From Nocardia sp. NBC_00508 (lineage in GTDB: Bacteria; Actinomycetota; Actinomycetes; Mycobacteriales; Mycobacteriaceae), in assembly GCF_036346875.1 (NCBI RefSeq), contig NZ_CP107852.1, forward strand, positions 1,550,001 to 1,614,000: DNA of 64,000 nucleotides, read 5' to 3'. Position 1 is the stretch's first letter. Each line of letters begins with the position of its first letter. A program made the translations under genes and the position numbers. The notes under the pieces were generated by a model. It made no database searches. It saw nothing but the letters and a program-made list of their open reading frames with translations, and was not told the DNA's origin. Below, in pieces: positions 36,742-45,826 of the stretch.

Positions 36742-37383
36742 TCAGGGCCTGTCGTCGGCGGTGACCAAGTCCAGGAGATGGGCGGCGTCGGCGCGCAGGT
36801 TGTCGACCGCGTCGGCGCGTCCGGAGAGCTTGTGCAGCAGCGCCTGCTGGAACACGCCGTCGAAAAGGGCGTACGCCGTTTTCGACGGCACGAGCAGCGG
36901 CTTTCCGGACAAATCCGCATACCGCCGCACAACGTTGTGGATCATCTGCTCGCGCCGCCCGTCGATCTCGACGACATCGTCACGGAAGGACTCCTCGAAC
37001 AGGCTCTGATTGCGCAGGTCATACCACAGCCGGTGCAGCGGGGCGTCGGTGTCCAGAGTGGTGGCCATGGCGTTGCCGAAGTCGCGTCGCAGGCCATCGG
37101 CCGTCATCGAGGTGGCGACGATGTCGTCGTAGCGGGTGACACACACCGCCTCGTACTGCCGCACCGCGTGGGTGATCAGCTCGACCTTGTCGCTGAAGTA
37201 GTAGTGCAGCACGCCGTGGGTGAACTCGGATTTCTGCGCGATCTCCCGCAGGCTGGTCCGGGCGTAGCCGAGTTCGGCGAGGGTGTGCAGGGCGGCGGCG
37301 GCCAACTGTGCCCGCCGTTCGGCGAACTTGTCGACCTGTCTGCGCGCGATGCGATCCCGCCTGGTCTCGACGATCTCGGTCAC
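36742..37383 (-). CDS. TetR-family regulator of the adjacent catabolic operon
   Basis: A 213-aa TetR-type repressor. The HTH is at residues ~20-70 (TSLREIAQKSEFTHGVLHYY) and the rest is the ligand-binding helical domain. I chose the GTG at 37383 because GGAGAG is well spaced in front; the GTG at 37413 is also in frame. It is divergent from the SDR operon, and the perfect double palindrome at 37466-37501 between them is its obvious operator. The ligand is unknown, probably a substrate or acyl-CoA intermediate of the operon. Confidence 0.88.
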   Translation of the reverse strand: MTEIVETRRDRIARRQVDKFAERRAQLAAAALHTLAELGYARTSLREIAQKSEFTHGVLHYYFSDKVELITHAVRQYEAVCVTRYDDIVATSMTADGLRRDFGNAMATTLDTDAPLHRLWYDLRNQSLFEESFRDDVVEIDGRREQMIHNVVRRYADLSGKPLLVPSKTAYALFDGVFQQALLHKLSGRADAVDNLRADAAHLLDLVTADDRP

Positions 37384-37465
37384 CGTGACTTCTCTCCGTC
37401 CACGCGTCGGCACCCTGCGAACCAGCTCAGTCTAACCCGGCCGCGCTCTACCGGACCGCGTTGTC

Positions 37466-37501
37466 TTGACAGTCGTCAAAGAAAGTCTTGACGACTGTCA
37501 A
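37466..37501. promoter_or_regulatory. Double palindromic operator between the TetR gene and the SDR operon
   Basis: TTGACAGTCGTCAA at 37466-37479 and its exact reverse complement TTGACGACTGTCAA at 37488-37501 are separated by 8 bases. Each arm is itself a near-palindrome (TTGAC-N4-GTCAA). This suggests two repressor dimers bound side by side, overlapping the promoter of one or both genes. Confidence 0.75.
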
Positions 37502-37593
37502 AATTCCGCAGTACTGTGATCCACGTCGCAGTCGGACGGGCCGCCGTACCGGGCGCCCGCGCCGCACAAGCCATCTCGAGGAGGAGACGCCGC

Positions 37594-38397
37594 ATGAGTG
37601 GGTACGACCTGACCGGGCGCCGGGCACTGGTAACCGGCGGAGCACAGGGATTGGGGGCCGGTATGGCCGAGGCGCTGGCCCGCGCCGGGGCTGCCGTCGC
37701 GATCGGCGACATCCGCGAGGATCTCGGCAAGGACACCGTGGAGGCGTTGCGCGCCGCCGGCGCCGTCGCCGAATTCGTCCCGCTCGATGTCACCGACGAC
37801 GCCGGCTGGGAGCAGGCGGTCGCCGACACCGTGGCCGCGCTCGGCGGCCTGGACATCGTCGTCAACAACGCCGGTATCGAAATCACCGGTCTCCTGGTGG
37901 ATCTCGATCCGTCCGAGGCGCGCCGGATGCTGGAGGTGAATGTGCTCGGTACGGCGCTTGGCATCAAACACGCCTTCCGAGCGATGCGTCCCGGCGGCGC
38001 GGCAGGCCGCGGTGGCGCGATCGTGAACATCGCGTCGGTCGCCGCGACCATCGCGTTCCCCGGCATCGGGGTGTACTCGTCGACCAAGTCCGCGGTCGAT
38101 CGCCTCACCAGGGTCGCCGCGATGGAGTCCGGCAAGCTCGGCTACGGCGTCCGGGTGAACTGCGTCTACCCCGGGCTCGTCCCGACCGAGATGGGCGCGC
38201 GGCTGGCCGAGGACGTAGCCGAGATCGGCCTGTTCCCCAGCGCGGAGGCCGCCGTCGGCGCCGTGATCGAACAGACCCCGCAGGGACGGCTCGGCGAGGT
38301 CGCCGATATGGCCGACGCGGTGGTCTTCCTCGCCTCCGACGCCGCCCGTTTCATCACCGGGGCCGGTCTGCCGGTCGACGGCGGCATGGGCATGTGA
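37594..38397 (+). CDS. Short-chain dehydrogenase/reductase
   Basis: A 267-aa classical SDR. The cofactor motif is TGGAQGLGAG; D59-type DVTDD follows, then NNAG (VNNAGIEI), the catalytic serine in NIASVAA, YSSTKSA giving Tyr-x-x-x-Lys, and the C-terminal GAGLPVDGGMGM. GDIRE after the second strand suggests NAD preference. It is the first gene of an operon with a saccharopine-dehydrogenase-like enzyme and an acyl-CoA synthetase. The start ATG at 37594 follows GAGGAGGAG. It probably oxidises a hydroxy intermediate of a lipid or alicyclic acid. Confidence 0.9.
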   Translation: MSGYDLTGRRALVTGGAQGLGAGMAEALARAGAAVAIGDIREDLGKDTVEALRAAGAVAEFVPLDVTDDAGWEQAVADTVAALGGLDIVVNNAGIEITGLLVDLDPSEARRMLEVNVLGTALGIKHAFRAMRPGGAAGRGGAIVNIASVAATIAFPGIGVYSSTKSAVDRLTRVAAMESGKLGYGVRVNCVYPGLVPTEMGARLAEDVAEIGLFPSAEAAVGAVIEQTPQGRLGEVADMADAVVFLASDAARFITGAGLPVDGGMGM

Positions 38398-38428
38398 GCA
38401 CCGAACAACATCGAAAGGTCTGGATCTC

Positions 38429-39556
38429 ATGAGCAACGACAAGCCCGTCGTCGTCTATGGCGCCTCGGGTTACACCGGCCGGCTGGTCTGTGAATACCTG
38501 CGCGAGTTCAACATTCCGTTCATCGCGGCGGGCCGGGACAAGGCTCGCCTCCAAGAGGCGATCGACAAGATCCCCGGCATCGACACCGTCGAGCACGAGA
38601 TCGTCGAGGTCGCCCACGACGTGGGACCGCTGACCGAACTGTTCCGCGGCGCCTCCGTCGTCTGCAACACCGTCGGGCCGTTCTCCCAGTACGGGCACGA
38701 GGTCGTGCAGTCCTGCCTCGCCGCGGGGGCGCATTATCTCGACACCACGGGCGAACAGGATTGGCTCATCGCCTGCGACGAGCAATACGGCAGCGACATG
38801 GCCGAGCGCGGACTGCTGCTGTCGCCGGGCATCGCGCAGATGTACACCACCGGCGAGATCGCCGCCAATCTCTGCCTCGAGACGCCCGGCCTGGATACCT
38901 TGGACATCCAGGTCTTCTGGAAGGGCTTCCCGACCGTCGCCTCGACGAAGACGATTCTGGTCAATGCCGCGCTGTCCAAGGCGTACTACCTCGAGCAGAA
39001 CCAGTACGTCGAGTGGCCGGCCGACGCCGGACTCTACGACGTCGTCGTGCCCGGCCAGCACGAGATCGGGCTCGCTCTGCCGTGGGGCGGCACGTCGCAT
39101 CCGGTCTGGTTCAAGCGCGATCCCCGGGTCGCCAACGTGAAGGTGCTCGGCGGCGTCTTCAACCGGCCGCTGATGCTCGGCGTCCCGCAGATCGTGCAGG
39201 CCGTCATCGAACAGGTGAAAGACCTTCCCGTGGAAGAGAAATACCGCGTGCTGAGCGAGCAGGCGTCGGCGGTGCGCAGCGAGATGCCGCCACGCGAGAA
39301 CCCGCGGATCAACACCTCACTGGACTCCGTGCACGCCTCGGGTCCGCTGGCGCGCGCACACTGCGTGATCTACGGAAACTGCAACTACAAGCAAACCGGT
39401 CTCCTGCAGGCGTACGCCGTGAACTCGCTGCTGCAGGCGCCGCCGAAGCGGGTCGGGTTCGCCTCGGCCTGCCAGGCGTTCGGCCACCGGGAACTGCTGG
39501 GTGTGCTGCGCGGTTTCGGACTGGTCGCCGAACCGGTCCTGACCGTGCACCGCTGA
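38429..39556 (+). CDS. Saccharopine-dehydrogenase-like NAD(P)-binding enzyme (DUF5938 type)
   Basis: A 375-aa protein with an N-terminal Rossmann domain like that of saccharopine dehydrogenases and trans-acting enoyl reductases: VVVYGASGYTGRLVCEYLRE, then VVCNTVGPFSQYGHEVVQSC and CLAAGAHYLDTTGEQ. The C-terminal half (RVANVKVLGGVFNRPLML, CVIYGNCNYKQTGLLQAYAV) is shared with actinobacterial proteins annotated DUF5938. The substrate is unknown, but its position between an SDR and an acyl-CoA synthetase suggests a redox step on a carboxylic acid or its thioester. It starts 31 bp after the SDR stop. Confidence 0.83.
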   Translation: MSNDKPVVVYGASGYTGRLVCEYLREFNIPFIAAGRDKARLQEAIDKIPGIDTVEHEIVEVAHDVGPLTELFRGASVVCNTVGPFSQYGHEVVQSCLAAGAHYLDTTGEQDWLIACDEQYGSDMAERGLLLSPGIAQMYTTGEIAANLCLETPGLDTLDIQVFWKGFPTVASTKTILVNAALSKAYYLEQNQYVEWPADAGLYDVVVPGQHEIGLALPWGGTSHPVWFKRDPRVANVKVLGGVFNRPLMLGVPQIVQAVIEQVKDLPVEEKYRVLSEQASAVRSEMPPRENPRINTSLDSVHASGPLARAHCVIYGNCNYKQTGLLQAYAVNSLLQAPPKRVGFASACQAFGHRELLGVLRGFGLVAEPVLTVHR

Positions 39557-39562
39557 GCACGC

Positions 39563-39604
39563 CTCGGCCCGTCGGCGTCCGAAGCCGTACGCCGACGGGC
39601 CGAG
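39563..39604 (+). terminator. Strong intra-operon hairpin before the acyl-CoA synthetase gene
   Basis: Perfect 16-bp stem (39563-39578 with 39589-39604) with a 10-base loop, starting six bases after the preceding stop codon, followed by ATTTCC. It may terminate part of the transcripts or protect the 3' end of the upstream mRNA. The synthetase start is 37 bp downstream. Confidence 0.6.
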
Positions 39605-39641
39605 ATTTCCACCCACCCGCATCGCTCTCGAAGGAACGACC

Positions 39642-41213
39642 GTGCGTCTGACCGACTATCTCGACAAAGGCGCCTCACTCGGCGCGACCGCGCCCTGCCT
39701 GACCATGAATGGGGACACGCTGACCTATCAGCAGGTCCAGCAGCTGTCCTGGCAGGTCGCCCGTGCGCTGCACAGCTCAGGAGTACGCCCGGGCGACAAG
39801 GTCGCGATCCTGTCGGCGAACGACGCACTGGCCTTCGCCTGCGTCTTCGGCATTGCCCGCGCCGGTGCGGTGTGGTGCCCGATGAACCCGCGCAACGAAG
39901 CCGCCGAAAACCGGGAATTGCTGGACCTTTTCGATTGCGCATGCCTGGTCTTCCACTCCGCCTTCGCCCCGCTGGTGGCAGCCATCGCACCGCAACTGAC
40001 CTCGCTGACCACCCTCGTCTGCCTGGACGCGACCGTCTCCGGCGCAGTGCGTTTCGACGACTGGATTCGCGACTGTCCGGCAACCGAGTGGCAGGCCGAA
40101 CCGGTGGACGACGTCATCATGCTGGTGGGAACCGGCGGAACTACCGGGCGGCCCAAGGGCGTCCGGCTCACCGGGCACAACATCGAGGCGATGACCGCAC
40201 TCACCTTGATGAGCTATCCCTTCGAGGGTCGGCCGCGCTACCTGGCCCTCGCGCCGCTCACCCACGCGGCGGGCGTGCTGTGTTTCCCGATCATGACCCT
40301 CGGCGGTGAGATCGTCGTGATGCCGGCCCCCGACTTGGCCGAGTTCCTCGCTCTGCTGGAACGCCACCGCGTGACGCACGCCTTCCTGCCGCCGACGCTG
40401 ATCTACATGCTGCTCGACCACCCCGCCCTGCCGGGCACCGAGCTCGGTTCGCTGCAATGCCTTTGGTACGGCGCGGCGCCGATGTCGACCGCTCGGCTCG
40501 AGCAGGCACTGCACCGGATCGGGCCGGTCATGGGCCAGCTGTTCGGGCAGTCCGAAGCCCCGATGATGGTCTCCACCCTGGCCCCGAAGGAACACTTCCG
40601 ACCGGACGGCTCCATCGCGACCGAGCGGCTGGCGTCCGCGGGCCGTCCCACTCCCCTGACCCAGGTGGCCATCATGGACGGCGCGGGCCGACTGCTGCCC
40701 ACCGGCGAACGCGGCGAAATCGTCGTACGCGGGCCTCTGGTAATGGCCGGCTATCACAAGAATCCGGAGGCGACCGCCGAGGCGTCGCGATACGGCTGGC
40801 ACCACACCGGCGATATCGGCTATCTCGACGCCGACAACTATCTCTACGTCGTCGATCGCGCGAAGGACATGATCATCACCGGCGGTTTCAACGTCTATTC
40901 CGCCGAGGTCGAACAAGCCTTGCTCACTCATCCCGCCGTCCAGGACTGCGCCGTGGTCGGCCTGCCCGACGACAAATGGGGCGAGCGGGTCACCGCCGTC
41001 GTCCAATTCCACGCCGGACACAGCGCCACCCCCGCGGAACTGCGTGAATTAGCCAGAGCACGGCTCGGCTCCGTGAAAACCCCCAAGCAGGTGGAGATCT
41101 GGGCCGACCTTCCTCGCTCGAAGATCGGCAAGGTGCTCAAACCCGAAATTCGAGCGCAACTGCGCGCCGAGGGCACGCCGCGCGCGACCCCGCGCCCCGA
41201 TCCGGTCCGCTGA
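39642..41213 (+). CDS. AMP-forming acyl-CoA synthetase (AMP-binding family)
   Basis: A 523-aa adenylate-forming enzyme that activates a carboxylic acid as acyl-AMP and transfers it to CoA. The P-loop-like motif is GTGGTTGRPKG, the aromatic/gate region is GQLFGQSEAP, the hinge is DRAKDMIITGGFNVYSAEVE, and the catalytic lysine lies in LPRSKIGKVLK. The length is normal for fatty or aromatic acid:CoA ligases. The GTG start at 39642 follows GAAGGAACG. It ends the TetR-controlled operon. The substrate cannot be told from the sequence. Confidence 0.92.
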   Translation: MRLTDYLDKGASLGATAPCLTMNGDTLTYQQVQQLSWQVARALHSSGVRPGDKVAILSANDALAFACVFGIARAGAVWCPMNPRNEAAENRELLDLFDCACLVFHSAFAPLVAAIAPQLTSLTTLVCLDATVSGAVRFDDWIRDCPATEWQAEPVDDVIMLVGTGGTTGRPKGVRLTGHNIEAMTALTLMSYPFEGRPRYLALAPLTHAAGVLCFPIMTLGGEIVVMPAPDLAEFLALLERHRVTHAFLPPTLIYMLLDHPALPGTELGSLQCLWYGAAPMSTARLEQALHRIGPVMGQLFGQSEAPMMVSTLAPKEHFRPDGSIATERLASAGRPTPLTQVAIMDGAGRLLPTGERGEIVVRGPLVMAGYHKNPEATAEASRYGWHHTGDIGYLDADNYLYVVDRAKDMIITGGFNVYSAEVEQALLTHPAVQDCAVVGLPDDKWGERVTAVVQFHAGHSATPAELRELARARLGSVKTPKQVEIWADLPRSKIGKVLKPEIRAQLRAEGTPRATPRPDPVR

Positions 41214-41340
41214 AAAGACCCGATCCTCAGACGCCCTGATCTACCGGCTCTCGGCTACCCACACCGGAGCGGAACTCGCGCCGTACTAGCCCTGCCACGG
41301 CCTGCCTATGGCCTCGGATGCGCTGCAGACTGCTCTCATG

Positions 41341-42342
41341 ATGCGTTACCGACTGTTCGGCCGAACCGGTCTGCGTGTGTCCGAACTGGTGCTCGGCACC
41401 ATGGCGATCGACGACGTCGACGAGTGCCGACGGATTCTGCACGCTTTCGCCGATGCCGGAGGCAACTTCATCGACACCGCCTCGGCTTACGGAGCGAGCG
41501 AGGAAATGCTCGGCACGGTGATCGACCGCCGCGACCGATTCGTCATCGGCACCAAATACACGCTGACCCGCGACACGAGCGACCCGAATGCCTCGGGCAA
41601 TCACCGCAAGAACCTGATCAGATCGCTCGAGCAGAGCCTGCGACGGCTGCGCACCGACTACATCGATGTGTACTGGGTGCACGTATGGGATCGGCACACT
41701 CCGATCGAGGAGACGGTGCGGGCGCTCGACGAGGTGGTACGCACGGGCAAGGTGCTCTACATCGGTATCTCCGATGCCCCCGCATGGGTCGTGGCCCAGG
41801 CGAACACCCTCGCCCACTCCCGAGACCAGACCGCGTTCGCCGGGCTGCAGGTGCCCTATAACCTGCTGCAACGTGATATCGAACGAGAGCTGCTGCCCAT
41901 GGCGGAGGCGTTCGGCATGAGCGTGACCACCTGGGCACCGCTGGCCCGCGGAATCCTGGCCGGCGCCACAGGACGACGCACCGATCCAACCCGGCACACC
42001 GAGCGCGAACGCGCCGCAGCCGCAGCCGTCGACACGGTCGCGGCTGAACTCGGGGTACCCCCGGCGCATGTGGCGCTCGCGTGGACCCGGCACCGGTCGC
42101 CCACCGTGCTACCGATCGTCGGTGTCAGCAACGCGACCCAGCTCACGCAGAATCTCGGCGCCACCGGCCTAACGCTTCCGGACGACGCGGTAGCCGCCCT
42201 CGAAGCGGCAGTCCCGTTCGAACTCGGTTTCCCGGGCGACTTCATCGCCGAATGCGACCGGTCGCCGCACGTCTACGGCGACACCGTCCACCGAGTCGAC
42301 GCCCACCACCAGCACCGCACGAATACCGGCGGCCACGGATAG
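41341..42342 (+). CDS. Aldo/keto reductase
   Basis: A 333-aa (alpha/beta)8 NADPH-dependent reductase of the AKR superfamily. The strand/loop motif is ELVLGTMAID, NFIDTASAYGASEEMLG holds the catalytic Asp-Tyr, FVIGTKYTL carries the catalytic lysine and YIDVYWVHVWDRHTPIEE the histidine. Cofactor-binding residues occur near LPIVGVSNATQLTQN. I used the ATG at 41341 (MRYRLFGRTGL); ATGs at 41338 and 41308 are in frame, and no ribosome-binding site clearly decides. The substrate is unknown. It lies downstream of, but outside, the acyl-CoA synthetase operon. Confidence 0.88.
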   Translation: MRYRLFGRTGLRVSELVLGTMAIDDVDECRRILHAFADAGGNFIDTASAYGASEEMLGTVIDRRDRFVIGTKYTLTRDTSDPNASGNHRKNLIRSLEQSLRRLRTDYIDVYWVHVWDRHTPIEETVRALDEVVRTGKVLYIGISDAPAWVVAQANTLAHSRDQTAFAGLQVPYNLLQRDIERELLPMAEAFGMSVTTWAPLARGILAGATGRRTDPTRHTERERAAAAAVDTVAAELGVPPAHVALAWTRHRSPTVLPIVGVSNATQLTQNLGATGLTLPDDAVAALEAAVPFELGFPGDFIAECDRSPHVYGDTVHRVDAHHQHRTNTGGHG

Positions 42343-42470
42343 CGCACCAGCCCGATCGATCGGGATCATCCGGACCCCAGGTCTTCGCGCACACGATTTG
42401 CGATCTCGTCGAGATCGTTTGCGTGCCCAGCGTTCATTTCGTATTCAGCCCCACCGGATAAGCCTCGCAT

Positions 42471-42815
42471 GTGACCGCACTGCGCAGCAGCACCACACCG
42501 CGGAACTGGAACGTCGACGTTGTCCGCGTGTTCGCCATCGCTGTGGTCGTTGTCGTGCATTGGATCTCGGTGCGAGTCACCGCCGGCAGCGGCACCGTTC
42601 GGGGCGATCTGACGCTGCACGGCAAGCCGATCTGGGCATTGAGCTGGGTACTGCAAGTGATGCCGTTGTTCTTCCTCGCCGGCGGCTTCGCCAACACCCT
42701 CGTCATCGATCGGTGCCGCGCACAGGGCGCGAGCTACGGGGAGTATCTCGGGCCGCGGGCGCGCAAACTGGCCCTGCCGATGATCCCGCTGATCGAAATG
42801 GCCTCGGTGCGATTC
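42471..42815 (+). pseudogene. Truncated acyltransferase 3 family protein (N-terminal part only)
   Basis: About 110 codons encode the start of a membrane acyltransferase (acyltransferase 3 / OafA type): WNVDVVRVFAIAVVVVVHWI, VMPLFFLAGGFANTLVIDR and ARKLALPMIPLIEM are its first two membrane regions. The normal protein has about ten spans and 350-450 residues. The similarity stops just where the convergent lipase gene ends (42817), and the frame beyond is antisense to it. A deletion or insertion evidently removed the rest. The start is a GTG at 42471. Confidence 0.75.
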
Positions 42816-42816
42816 G

Positions 42817-44052
42817 TCAGCAGATGGCGGGCGCGGGCTCGCCGCGAACCCGGCCTTCGAGCCACAGCAGTGCCGCAGGGGCGCCCTCTACCGCCGCGGT
42901 CATGTGCTCGGGTGCGGACACGTGCAACGTCTGCAACGGCACCCCGGCCGCGCACCAGCGACGGTCGGTGTTGTCGATGGCGTCGATCGGAATCAGCGGG
43001 TCGCTCGGCGAGTGCCATTCGAACACCGGTACTTTCGGCGTCCCGCCGTAGAGTTCCAGGCTGTTCTCCTCCACTACCGCCCAGGCGGCGGGGCTGTCGA
43101 AGATCGAGGTTGTGGTGACGTACTCGCGGGCGCTGCCGCCCGTGCCGACGGCAAGGATGTCATTGGTGCAACTGTTGGCCATGGCGTCACGGACCTCGAG
43201 GCCGCGGGGGCTGAGATGCGAGCTGGTCGGCACTTGGTCCGGGTATTCCCGCTCCAGGCCGATCGCCGCCGCCATGGCCAGCCCGAAGGCCGGATGCGGG
43301 TCCAAGCCCAGCGCCCGCGCCATCGTCGCCAGATTCATCGGGGCGCCGCCGACGGCCGCGCCGGCGATCTCCAGCTCCGGCGCGTACGACGGCTGCAGCG
43401 CGGCCGCCCATCCGGTGGTCATGCCGCCACCGGAGTAACCGGCCATCACCACACGGCTGTGCCCCACTCCGAGCTGGGGCAGCCGTTGCACCGCCCGGAT
43501 GCCGTCCAATGTGATCTGGCCACCCAAACGCGCGGCACCGAAAGCGAACCGCGGTCCGAGATGATCCGGCAGCGCGACACTCCAGCCCTGCGCCAACACC
43601 ACGTTCAACATCGACCCCGTGGTCGTCAGATTCAGATCGCCGGAATACAGCATGTGCGATACCGCGCACTCGGCGCCGAGCGCATTGATGAAGTGCTGAT
43701 ACGACAGCAGCGGCCCGTCGGGCGGATGTCCGAAAGGGGTGATGACCGTGGTGGTGGCCGCGATCGGCGCACCGTGCGAGTCGGTGGAGCGGAACTCGAC
43801 CAGCGTGACGGTGGCGCCGGGGAACATGGCCAGCGGCGGCTGTGCCCGCACATCGAGCACATCACCGGGTTGACGCGCCGCCAGATCCGCCGGGGCGTTA
43901 TAGAACGGGTCGGGATCGGGCCGCGGATACACCGGCTCCGCGGGCACGGTAGTCGTCAGCAGCAGCGCGAGTGCCACACCACCGAGCACGCCGAGGGCCT
44001 GGACCAAACCGCTGCGCCTGCTACCGAAGAAAAGCAGAAACGAACGAGTCAC
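42817..44052 (-). CDS. Secreted lipase (LIP / secretory lipase family)
   Basis: A 411-aa exported alpha/beta hydrolase. The N-terminal signal is LVQALGVLGGVALALLLTTT, followed by VYPRPDPDPFYNAPADLA, the usual start of actinobacterial secretory lipases. The nucleophile elbow is VVMAGYSGGGMTTGWA. The acid and base are probably the Asp in WHSPSDPLIPID and the His in VSAPEHMTAA. I chose the GTG at 44052 with GGAGG nearby; longer in-frame starts exist. Proteins of this family hydrolyse triacylglycerols or related esters outside the cell. Confidence 0.87.
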   Translation of the reverse strand: MTRSFLLFFGSRRSGLVQALGVLGGVALALLLTTTVPAEPVYPRPDPDPFYNAPADLAARQPGDVLDVRAQPPLAMFPGATVTLVEFRSTDSHGAPIAATTTVITPFGHPPDGPLLSYQHFINALGAECAVSHMLYSGDLNLTTTGSMLNVVLAQGWSVALPDHLGPRFAFGAARLGGQITLDGIRAVQRLPQLGVGHSRVVMAGYSGGGMTTGWAAALQPSYAPELEIAGAAVGGAPMNLATMARALGLDPHPAFGLAMAAAIGLEREYPDQVPTSSHLSPRGLEVRDAMANSCTNDILAVGTGGSAREYVTTTSIFDSPAAWAVVEENSLELYGGTPKVPVFEWHSPSDPLIPIDAIDNTDRRWCAAGVPLQTLHVSAPEHMTAAVEGAPAALLWLEGRVRGEPAPAIC

Positions 44053-44378
44053 GACCTTTACCTCCACGGTTAGTTCGCGGCATTCGTAGACCAGCCAGTT
44101 CGAATTCACGTGCGAGAACGTCGGCAACCCCATCGACACACCGAACCAGCGATTCACGCCCCCATCCGCCTCGAGTCGCCGGCATGGGAGGCAATCCCCA
44201 CAGACGCGCCGGCCAAACCGATTTCACCCGAACGGATGAGGCGCCCCCTGATGCTCGACCGGTCGCCGGCGCGCGATCAGCGCAGATAATCACAGTGGCC
44301 GATCTGTGCAGTCTGGTTACGATCGAACGTCGGCAGTGGACAGGCTGGTCCACCAGCAGGTACCCGAGAGGTGCATCA

Positions 44379-45371
44379 ATGACGAAGGCTTCCAATGTCC
44401 AGGTAAAGAGCCCTGAACGGCTCGAAAGGGGACATCCTTTTCGCCAATGGAAGACCTGGGAGATACCGGGAACCACGTTCACCCTTACTGGTTATTCACG
44501 TGCGAACGACAAGACCTTCTTCCATATCCCCGAGCTGCGGTGCAGCTTGGACGCGGGCCTGTGTGAAGGGCGTCAAGTCGACACAGTGCTGCTCACCCAT
44601 ACCCATCACGACCACGTGAAGGATCTGGACTTCCTGGCCTCGCGGCCGGGTACCGACATCTATCTGCCCGCTGAAGCTGTGCCCTATGCAGAGTCCTTTC
44701 TGCGGGCGTCGGCGGAGTTGAATCATGGCGCAGGGTATGACCCTCACCTCGCTGGCGGCTACCGGCTACATGGGGTAGGACAGGGCGACGAATTCACATT
44801 CGGCCGACGGCCGCATCATGTTCGTGTCGTGGAGTGCGAACACAAAGTGCCCTGCGTGGGATACGCCGTCTCCGAGATCGGCAAGGCACTGCTGCCCCAG
44901 TACGTGGAGTTGCGCCGCTCACTGGCTGAGGAAGGACGGGGCCGTGAGTTCGGACGAATCATGGCCGAGCGGCGACAGAAGGGGGACGAGGTCGAACACG
45001 AGGTGCTGCGGCCGCTGTTCGCCTTCCTCGGTGACACGCACGTAAGTGTGTTCGAAAGGAATCCCTGGCTATTTGCGTATCCGGTGGTCATCACCGAATG
45101 TACGTTCCTGCACGACAGCGAGCGGGAGCGGGCGGATCGGGTCGGGCACACCCTCTGGAGCCGTCTCAGGCCAGTGGTCGAGGCCCACCCCGAGAACCTG
45201 TTCGTCCTGACACATTTCAGTCTCCGCTACTCGGACCACGACGTCCTCGACTTTTTCGGACGAGAAGGGGGCGGACGCCTGGACAACGTGCTGCTGTGGG
45301 TCCACCCCGAAAGTATGCTCCCCGAACAACATCAGCACCGCAGCCCGGACAGCAAGGGGTCTGCCGGCTGA
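44379..45371 (+). CDS. Metallo-beta-lactamase-fold hydrolase, RNase Z-like
   Basis: A 330-aa MBL-fold protein. The metal-binding motif THTHHDHVKDLDFL is HxHxDH-like; the further ligands probably lie in ECEHKVPC, FLGDTHVSVF and VLTHFSLRY. The general layout (cosubstrate-free, with a long insertion after LLPQYVELRRSLAEEG) is that of tRNase Z (ELAC)-like proteins. It is probably a paralogue rather than the housekeeping RNase Z. The ATG at 44379 has GAGAGG about seven bases before it. Function is unproven. Confidence 0.82.
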   Translation: MTKASNVQVKSPERLERGHPFRQWKTWEIPGTTFTLTGYSRANDKTFFHIPELRCSLDAGLCEGRQVDTVLLTHTHHDHVKDLDFLASRPGTDIYLPAEAVPYAESFLRASAELNHGAGYDPHLAGGYRLHGVGQGDEFTFGRRPHHVRVVECEHKVPCVGYAVSEIGKALLPQYVELRRSLAEEGRGREFGRIMAERRQKGDEVEHEVLRPLFAFLGDTHVSVFERNPWLFAYPVVITECTFLHDSERERADRVGHTLWSRLRPVVEAHPENLFVLTHFSLRYSDHDVLDFFGREGGGRLDNVLLWVHPESMLPEQHQHRSPDSKGSAG

Positions 45372-45426
45372 GCGTCTCACCGGTGAGTTCCGTCGCTCCG
45401 GGGTCTTACTGCGACCGACCGCAATG

Positions 45427-45702
45427 TCACAACGGCTTGCGCGCGGTTCGGGCCATCCAGTCGGCGTTGGGCTCGATCGCATAGGGCTTTGTCGACCACC
45501 GATCGATCCAGCTCGGCTCGAGAAAGCCCTCGGAGTCCGAGCATGAGCGTCGGTAGAACCAGCAGTGATCGGCGCTGGTCTCGACAGTACGGAGACAATA
45601 GGTGGTTGGTGTCGCGGTACCTCCCGCGGCAATGCGGTCAGGCTCGTCCGGGCACGTAGCGGCGGATTGTGCGGTTTCCCCATACCCTCCGCTCGACCAG
45701 GC
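45427..45702 (-). pseudogene. Possible gene remnant without a start codon
   Basis: The minus frame between two stops (TGA at 45703-45705 and at 45427-45429) is open for 91 codons and reads like protein: TYCLRTVETSADHCWFYRRS, EGFLEPSWIDRWSTKPYAIE and ADWMARTARKPL at the end. The tryptophan-, cysteine- and serine-rich composition is unlike random antisense frames. It has no ATG or GTG in its first 70 codons, so it is either a decayed gene or part of one whose start needs a frameshift. I do not recognise a family. Nothing else is evident in 45372-45826. Confidence 0.3.
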
Positions 45703-45826
45703 TCATAACATCGAATCGGCATGGCGGGGCAGCCAGCCGGATGTCGAGCGAATGCCGGGTTTTCCAAGAGCGCTGACCCTGGCCACCGTGCCTCGGCGGA
45801 GAAGAATGAGCTGACGACTCACGACG

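Noticed and set aside
45602..45814. Plus-strand ORF in the gap after the RNase Z-like gene
   Set aside because: No ribosome-binding site or recognisable motif, and the minus frame looks more protein-like.
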